DNA of 46,028 bases from Saccharicrinis sp. UBA6048 (lineage in GTDB: Bacteria > Bacteroidota > Bacteroidia > Bacteroidales > Marinilabiliaceae). Below are positions 40,939 to 46,028 of this stretch, one piece after another; position 1 is the stretch's first letter; the number at the start of each line of letters is the position of its first letter. Made by a program: the position numbers and the translations under genes. The notes beneath the pieces were generated by a model that saw nothing but the letters and a program-made list of their open reading frames with translations, was not told the DNA's origin and ran no database searches. Location: assembly GCA_002429115.1 (NCBI GenBank), contig DIYS01000180.1, positions 1-46,028 of the forward strand. Reading direction: 5' to 3'.

Positions 40939-41760
40939 TTATAATTGAGCAACGACTTGCTTAAAGATCTTAATCAAACCCTTTTCGGCTTCGGCGGCTA
41001 CATCCAGAATTTCTTGCAAGCTAACAGGATGCAAATTATCAGGGTCGCACTCATCCGTTAATACCGAGATAGCGGCGCAAGGCAGGTTCATATGATTCGC
41101 CACGATCACTTCTGGTACGGTTGACATCCCCACGGCATCACCACCAATGATTTTGATGTATCGATATTCAGCGCGTGTCTCTAAGTTTGGACCAGGCACC
41201 GAGGCATAAACACCTTCGTGTAATTCAACTTTTTCTGCTTCTGCTATTGTCTTAATCAATTGATTAATCTTCTGACAATAAGGTTGACTCATGTCCGGAA
41301 AGCGTGGTCCCATCTTATCCAGGTTCTTTCCTGTAAGAGGATTTTCAGGCAACAGGTTAAGATGGTCATCAATCAGCATTAATGAACCTTTCTTATAATC
41401 GAGGTTAACTGCACCAGCCGCATTTGAAATCAATAAATTTTTAATGCCAAGTTGTTTCATTACCCGCACAGGCAAAGTGATTTGCTGCATGCTATAGCCT
41501 TCGTAGTAATGGAAGCGACCCTGCATGGCAAGCACTTTCTTTCCTTCGAGCTGACCATAAATAAGTTTGCCTTTGTGCGACTCAACTGTTGATACCGGAA
41601 AGTTGGGGATGTCTGCGTAATCAATTTCATTTATGATATCGATGGCATTAACAAGACCTCCCAACCCTGTTCCGAGGATGATGCCTATTTCAGGATTTTC
41701 AACTCCTTTTGATTGAATGAATGCGCTTGTTTCCTGTATCTGTTCGTAAGTGATTTGCAT
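40939..41760 (-). CDS. Purine nucleoside phosphorylase (second copy)
   Basis: A 273-residue paralogue of the enzyme at 36869-37681, with the same core motifs (ILGTGLGGL, RFHYYEGYSM, MSTVPEVIVA). Differences at the purine pocket (NLETRAEYR in place of TFETPAEYK, and SVLTDEC in place of SIITDSG) suggest a different base preference, but the Glu for 6-oxopurines is kept in both. The copies are about 4 kb apart in opposite orientation. Downstream of the unrecognised gene at 41780-42463 by 19 bp, probably one operon. Confidence 0.93.
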   Translation of the reverse strand: MQITYEQIQETSAFIQSKGVENPEIGIILGTGLGGLVNAIDIINEIDYADIPNFPVSTVESHKGKLIYGQLEGKKVLAMQGRFHYYEGYSMQQITLPVRVMKQLGIKNLLISNAAGAVNLDYKKGSLMLIDDHLNLLPENPLTGKNLDKMGPRFPDMSQPYCQKINQLIKTIAEAEKVELHEGVYASVPGPNLETRAEYRYIKIIGGDAVGMSTVPEVIVANHMNLPCAAISVLTDECDPDNLHPVSLQEILDVAAEAEKGLIKIFKQVVAQL

Positions 41761-41779
41761 GGTATATTTTGAATTTATT

Positions 41780-42463
41780 TTAATAATTAATTATGGGGGT
41801 AATATAGCGATCTATTAATTCTTGTCTGTATCCTTCGGGTAAATTATTAATGCTTTTTAAATAATTTTCAATAGCTATTTTCCAGGCCTCTGGTCCATTT
41901 CGACTGATTGTAAAGTGATCAAAAGCATCGTAGCCAATGTCTTTGACCTCAGGTCCAAACCAATTGTACAATTGATGATAGGAAGTAGCTGGGAGAAGTG
42001 TAATGTTAATTTCATCGTACCAGCGATCCAATTCATCCATCTCAATGCGTTGGTGGTCTTCTGGAATATCACTAAAGGTCTTTGCTATTTGGTCCCACTT
42101 AAGTTCATTTTGATCCGGATTTTTGAACATCAGTTCAATCATTTTATCAATATGCTGTGCAGGTGAAATTTTAAGTAATTGAATTAATAGCGGCCAGGTA
42201 TAAATAGAAAAGTCTGTCCAGACTATACTGTTTCTTGTTTCGGGTTGTTGTCCGTTTTTGAATGGGTAGTTTTTAGGAAGAAATAGTTTATTAATAAGGT
42301 TGATAGAATTATTTTCTAACATCCGTTTCTCCTCTATTAACAAGTGACCTGATTTGCGTTTGATGATTTCAGCAATTTCTATCTGTTGCTTTACTCTGCT
42401 TATAGTGGGAAGAGATGTGGCTTTGTCAGGTAACAATATATAGTACTTAATATTACCGATCAC
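41780..42463 (-). CDS. Unrecognised protein, start uncertain
   Basis: A 227-residue protein if it begins at GTG 42463. I recognise no domain. It has no signal peptide, is rich in aromatic and acidic residues, and contains a DELDRWYDE segment and a C-terminal EGYRQELIDRYITPI. The frame remains open for about 30 codons upstream of the GTG, into the 5' end of the divergent S41 gene, with protein-like sequence (NNFVFYYNQKLFHV) but no ATG, so a longer form with a rare start, or loss of the original start, is possible. Followed after 19 bp by the second nucleoside phosphorylase. Confidence 0.65.
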   Translation of the reverse strand: MIGNIKYYILLPDKATSLPTISRVKQQIEIAEIIKRKSGHLLIEEKRMLENNSINLINKLFLPKNYPFKNGQQPETRNSIVWTDFSIYTWPLLIQLLKISPAQHIDKMIELMFKNPDQNELKWDQIAKTFSDIPEDHQRIEMDELDRWYDEINITLLPATSYHQLYNWFGPEVKDIGYDAFDHFTISRNGPEAWKIAIENYLKSINNLPEGYRQELIDRYITPIINY

Positions 42464-42530
42464 GTGGAAGAGTTTTTGATTGTAATAAAAAACAAAATTA
42501 TTAGTTTTATAGAATGTAAATCTATACCAA

Positions 42531-43907
42531 ATGAAAAATATTAAAATCTACCCATTAATTCTCTTTCTATTTATAGCCGTATTTTCATCATGTGAGGATG
42601 ATTCTCCTTCAGCTGATACGAAACGTAACAAATGGATCTATGAAACGATGGATGAAGTTTACTTCTGGGAAGATAAAATTAGTGTTGCTAATGGTAACTC
42701 ACGCGAAAATTCATTTGATTTTTTTGATAAGCTGATTTATCAAAAAGCAGTTATTGATCGTTGGTCTTTTATCACAGATGACCATGCTGCTTTAGAGGAT
42801 TTATTGGCGGGTATTTATAAATCAACAGGGTATAATATACGTCCATATTACCGTGATCAAGATAATTCAAATGATGTAGTCTGCATTGTGGAATACGTTG
42901 AGCAGGGATCGCCTGCGGATTTAGCTGGATTAAAACGCGGTGATGTATTTCATAAAATTAATGGGCAAGTATTAAATGACAAGAATATCTTTGATTTAGT
43001 TTACCTTGAAAAGCAGGAGTTAACACTTGGTGTCATTAATCAAGATCGTACAGTTTCTGAGTTGTCAACTAAATTGGATGTTACAGCGATAGAGCTGCAA
43101 ACCAATCCGATCTTAAAAACCAATGTGGTTGAATATGAAGGTAAGAAAATAGCTTACCTGGCATTCACTTCATTTATTGCAAAGTATGATAATGAATTAA
43201 AAGGTGTTTTTGAAAATTTTGAAAGTCAGGGTGTTGATGAATTGGTATTGGACCTGCGGTATAATAGCGGAGGTTCGGTTAATACAGCTATATTACTTTG
43301 TAGTATGATTGCTCCGGCTTCGCAAATTGGGGATGTTTTGTTGAAAGGAAGATATAATGAAGCAATAACAGATGCTGTTATTGAAAAATATGGTGAAGAG
43401 TTCCTTATTGACCGACTGATTGAAAATGAGTTTAATCTTGATTTATCACAGCTTGTCGTGTTGACGACGCACAAGACAGCTTCGGCCAGTGAAATGATAA
43501 TTTACGGATTAAAACCACATATGGATGTGATACAGATCGGGGAGCAGACACATGGTAAATACTATGCTTCAAATACTTTTACAGATAAGCAAATATATAA
43601 TTGGGCCATTCAGCCTATTATCTTTCGCACTGAGAATAAAGATAACTCCATTAATTATAACGAAGGATTAAATCCGGATATTCCAGTTAAGGACTTAGTG
43701 TTAGTGTTTAATCAACAGCCTGTTTATGAATTAGGTAATCCTAACGAAGAGTTCTTTGCATTGGCAATTGAGAAGCTAACTGGCAATATTCCTCATGGAG
43801 CCAGCTTGAAATCGTCCTTCATTTCTGCAGAGCCAGTGCATATCGGAACAAGGTTAGGACATCCGTTAAAGTACGATATGCAATACGATGTAAAGAATAG
43901 TCAGTAG
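42531..43907 (+). CDS. S41 family peptidase lipoprotein with PDZ domain
   Basis: A 458-residue exported C-terminal-processing-type serine protease. Lipoprotein signal with Cys21 (FSSC), an N-terminal helical region (about 30-100), a PDZ domain (about 110-175, including GSPADLAGLKRGD) and the S41 catalytic domain (about 195-400). The probable serine is S318 in KTASASEM and the lysine K343 in EQTHGKYY, both as in the CtpA/Tsp family. LDLRYNSGG forms the conserved strand. It likely trims periplasmic or surface proteins. Divergent from the unrecognised gene and convergent with the MlaF-type gene. Confidence 0.92.
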   Translation: MKNIKIYPLILFLFIAVFSSCEDDSPSADTKRNKWIYETMDEVYFWEDKISVANGNSRENSFDFFDKLIYQKAVIDRWSFITDDHAALEDLLAGIYKSTGYNIRPYYRDQDNSNDVVCIVEYVEQGSPADLAGLKRGDVFHKINGQVLNDKNIFDLVYLEKQELTLGVINQDRTVSELSTKLDVTAIELQTNPILKTNVVEYEGKKIAYLAFTSFIAKYDNELKGVFENFESQGVDELVLDLRYNSGGSVNTAILLCSMIAPASQIGDVLLKGRYNEAITDAVIEKYGEEFLIDRLIENEFNLDLSQLVVLTTHKTASASEMIIYGLKPHMDVIQIGEQTHGKYYASNTFTDKQIYNWAIQPIIFRTENKDNSINYNEGLNPDIPVKDLVLVFNQQPVYELGNPNEEFFALAIEKLTGNIPHGASLKSSFISAEPVHIGTRLGHPLKYDMQYDVKNSQ

Positions 43908-43908
43908 T

Positions 43909-43937
43909 GTTAAGGCTGCAAGCAGCGTAGCCTTAAC
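43909..43937. terminator. Hairpin between the S41 and MlaF genes
   Basis: GTTAAGGCT and AGCCTTAAC form a 9-bp stem; an inner GCTGC/GCAGC pair can compete. It begins right after the S41 stop codon and overlaps the stop codon of the leftward mlaF gene. The T run is weak, so moderate confidence only. Confidence 0.5.
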
Positions 43938-44688
43938 TGTTATTATCCCTTACTTTTTTAAAGAGTTTCGAAGCAAAAATAAAATCCTCAAGTTCTTTGT
44001 TTTGAACATGAAAAATATCGTCTTTGGTGCCTTCCCAGAGCTTGTTGCCTTGGTATATAAAGATGATGCTTTCACCAATGCCCATTACAGAGTTCATATC
44101 GTGGGTGTTGATAATGGTCGTCATGCCAAACTCCTTCGTGATTTCATGAATCAACTCATCAATAACGATGGCAGTTCGTGGGTCAAGGCCTGAGTTAGGC
44201 TCATCGCAAAACAGATATTTAGGATTCAGTGATATGGCACGCGCAATGGCTACACGCTTTTGCATACCACCACTAATCTCTGAAGGAAATTTGTTATTGG
44301 CATTCTCAAGATTCACCCTGTTGATACAAAAGTTGGCACGTTCGCGCTTTTTTTCATCACTCCAATCGGTGAACATGTCAAGCGGGAAACGTACATTCTC
44401 CTCAACTGTCATAGAATCAAATAGGGCCGAGCCTTGAAACAGCATCCCGATATCTTGACGAAGTCGCTTCTTTTGAGTATTGTCTAAATCCAGGAAGCTT
44501 TGTCCGTCGTACCGAATATCGCCAGAGCTTATTTCGTGCAACCCAACCAGCGATTTGAGCAAAACCGTTTTCCCCGAACCACTTTGTCCAATGATGAGAT
44601 TGGTTTTTCCTTGTTCAAACACCGTGCTTATGCCTTTAAGTATTTCTTTGTCGCCAAACGATTTGCGAATATTAATTGCTTCAATCAT
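43933..44688 (-). CDS. mlaF: ABC transporter ATP-binding protein, MlaF type
   Basis: A 251-residue ATPase that drives phospholipid transport between the membranes in Mla-type systems. Walker A GQSGSGKT (34-41), Q-loop, signature ISGGMQKRV, Walker B YLFCDEPNSGLDP and the switch His in THDM are intact. The P(N/T)SGLDP and GGM variants are typical of the MlaF/Ttg2A group. Its ATG overlaps the stop codon of mlaE by 4 bp (ATGA), so the two are translationally coupled. An MlaD-type MCE substrate-binding protein should follow but is not encoded here. Confidence 0.93.
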   Translation of the reverse strand: MIEAINIRKSFGDKEILKGISTVFEQGKTNLIIGQSGSGKTVLLKSLVGLHEISSGDIRYDGQSFLDLDNTQKKRLRQDIGMLFQGSALFDSMTVEENVRFPLDMFTDWSDEKKRERANFCINRVNLENANNKFPSEISGGMQKRVAIARAISLNPKYLFCDEPNSGLDPRTAIVIDELIHEITKEFGMTTIINTHDMNSVMGIGESIIFIYQGNKLWEGTKDDIFHVQNKELEDFIFASKLFKKVRDNNS

Positions 44689-45425
44689 GCTAGCAGTAAT
44701 TGGGTTAAAATAAGGTTGAATAAAAGAATCTGGATGCTACTGGCGACCACAGCTTTAGTACTGGCGCGGCCAACCTCCAATGCACCACCCTGAACATGGT
44801 AGCCCCAATAGGCCGATATAGTTGAAATAAGGAAAGCAAAAACAACGGATTTGATGAGCGCATAAGCAACGTAAAATGGAATAAAAGCATATTGAATTCC
44901 ATAAATATACTCAGGGGCTGGTACTTCACCTGTTAAAGAGCCGGCTAAAAATCCACCAGTGATTCCAACACCCATGCTAATAATTACCAAAAAAGGAATG
45001 ATACAAACAAATGCTACAACTTTTGGTAAAACCAGGTAACCGGCCGGGTTTACGCCCATGATTTCAAGCGCATCAATCTGTTCCGTTACCCGCATGGTGC
45101 CAATCTCAGATGCAATATTGGAACCTACCTTACCGGCGAGAATCAAACCTACAATTGTTGAAGAAAACTCGAGCAATATGGAATCACGGGCAGCCAGACC
45201 AACCGTGTATTTTGGGATAATTGGCATGTCGATATTATACGCTGTCTGTAAAGTAATAACAGCGCCCATAAACACTGATATTATCATGACAATGCCCAAA
45301 GAGTCGATACCGAGTTTGTCTATTTCACGGACTATCTGCCTGAAGAAAATAGAGTGTTTCTCGGGCTTCTTAAAAACATTTTTTAGAAAGATAGTATATT
45401 GGCCAAGATGGAAAAGTATTCTCAT
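44685..45425 (-). CDS. mlaE: MlaE family lipid ABC transporter permease
   Basis: A 246-residue permease with five or six transmembrane segments. The conserved permease block (LILAGKVGSNIASEIGTMRV followed by TEQIDALEIMG) is intact and diagnostic of MlaE/DUF140. It forms the membrane channel with MlaF for phospholipid trafficking and outer-membrane asymmetry. First gene of the leftward mlaE-mlaF pair, separated by about 170 bp from the divergent manC-like gene. Confidence 0.94.
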   Translation of the reverse strand: MRILFHLGQYTIFLKNVFKKPEKHSIFFRQIVREIDKLGIDSLGIVMIISVFMGAVITLQTAYNIDMPIIPKYTVGLAARDSILLEFSSTIVGLILAGKVGSNIASEIGTMRVTEQIDALEIMGVNPAGYLVLPKVVAFVCIIPFLVIISMGVGITGGFLAGSLTGEVPAPEYIYGIQYAFIPFYVAYALIKSVVFAFLISTISAYWGYHVQGGALEVGRASTKAVVASSIQILLFNLILTQLLLA

Positions 45426-45596
45426 TGCATTAAGAAAAATAGTTGTATTTTAGAGAAGTAAAAGTAATAATAATCCCCAATTATTTGAAGTGTTAATTAG
45501 TAAGCTGTATTCCAATTATGGTAAAGATGAGCAGAAACTATGGATGTTTTAAATAATTCGAAATAATTTTACAGTATAGTAAGATATAGTAAAACA

Positions 45597-46028
45597 ATGA
45601 ATAGTAATACACATTGTGTTATAATGGCAGGTGGTGTAGGAAGTCGTTTCTGGCCATTAAGTACCACCAGAACTCCCAAGCAATTTCTTGATATACTAGG
45701 AACCGGTAAATCTTTACTGCAGCAGACTTACGAGCGTTTTAAACCCATTTGTCCACTGGAGAATATACTGGTTGTTACAAATGCCAATTATAAAGAACTG
45801 GTGCTTGAACAGTGTCCGGGTCTGAAGCCAGAGCAGGTTCTGGCCGAGCCAATGCGCCGAAATACTGCTCCATGCATTGCATATGCCAATACTATTATAA
45901 AAAAGAAAGATCCAAAAGCTAACATTGTCGTTACGCCTGCTGATCATTTGATCATCAACGAAGAGCAGTTCAGAACCAATATACTGAATGGTCTGGATTT
46001 CGTAAAAGAGTCCGATACTTTATTAACA
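45597..46028 (+). CDS. manC: Mannose-1-phosphate guanylyltransferase, 5' part
   Basis: The reading frame starts at ATG 45597 and runs open to the last base (144 codons), so the gene continues beyond the window. It begins MNSNTHCVIMAGGVGSRFWP, where the AGGxGSRxWP motif is the nucleotide-binding loop; TPKQFLDI, AEPMRRNTAPCIAYA and VVTPADHLII follow in the expected order for ManC/GMP. It makes GDP-mannose from mannose 1-phosphate and GTP, the precursor of mannose and fucose in surface glycans. The C-terminal part is not visible, so a fusion to a phosphomannose isomerase domain cannot be excluded. Confidence 0.95.
   Translation, partial: MNSNTHCVIMAGGVGSRFWPLSTTRTPKQFLDILGTGKSLLQQTYERFKPICPLENILVVTNANYKELVLEQCPGLKPEQVLAEPMRRNTAPCIAYANTIIKKKDPKANIVVTPADHLIINEEQFRTNILNGLDFVKESDTLLT

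Overview
The window looks like chromosomal DNA of a member of the Bacteroidota, probably a marine or anaerobic Marinilabiliales-like lineage. The order is my inference; the phylum is better supported. Support comes from the three-gene sdhC-sdhA-sdhB (fumarate reductase/succinate dehydrogenase) operon of Bacteroidetes type, from promoters of the TTTG-N20-TAnnTTTG class, from families mostly found in this phylum (DUF6261, Bacteroidetes-type M23 peptidase next to alaS, lumazine-binding RibE, FdtA/FdtB-like enzymes), from A-rich start regions with few Shine-Dalgarno sequences, and from about 40% GC. I see no rRNA, tRNA, prophage, insertion sequence or CRISPR-Cas genes. About 40 genes are supported, in short operons on both strands, many followed by clear hairpin terminators.

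Layout. 1-325: non-coding, with a MITE-like inverted-repeat unit and a terminator. 326-4061: divergent M23 peptidase and alaS. 4289-9841: an exported Ntn hydrolase of the bile-salt-hydrolase/penicillin-acylase family, a DUF418 membrane protein, a large lipoprotein sulfatase and a DUF2846 lipoprotein. 9938-13298: a dCache chemoreceptor divergent from a short Omp85-type outer-membrane protein. 13368-15029: a DUF6261 gene whose upstream region holds a regular 42-bp tandem array, followed by gene-poor DNA with a small frameshifted ORF. 15030-21808: dxs, an OmpA-type lipoprotein with a radical SAM/SPASM enzyme, a hybrid histidine kinase and frr. 22249-26647: sdhCAB and a conserved hypothetical gene. 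26651-32677: a CPBP-family membrane protease and an AT-rich surface-polysaccharide block (flippase, two glycosyltransferases, FdtA-like isomerase, FdtB-like aminotransferase). 32731-37681: upp, folK, and sppA-lpxK-purine nucleoside phosphorylase. 37775-42463: an extended SDR, an OsmC-like protein, ribE, an FkbM methyltransferase, a second purine nucleoside phosphorylase and an unrecognised gene. 42531-46028: an S41 lipoprotein protease, MlaF/MlaE lipid-transport proteins and the 5' part of a mannose-1-phosphate guanylyltransferase, cut by the window end.

How the genes fit together. Most are housekeeping (translation, isoprenoid, riboflavin, folate, purine/pyrimidine salvage, lipid A, anaerobic/aerobic respiration). 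Accessory functions are mostly at the cell surface: sulfatase, lipoproteins, polysaccharide assembly, lipid transport and environmental sensing.

The most unusual signal is the array at 14139-14363. Six copies of a 16-bp AT-rich dyad sit at a 42-bp period, with a weaker GC-rich dyad centred halfway between them, so that dyads alternate every 21 bp, about two DNA turns. It lies directly upstream of the DUF6261 gene. I do not know a described element of this form.
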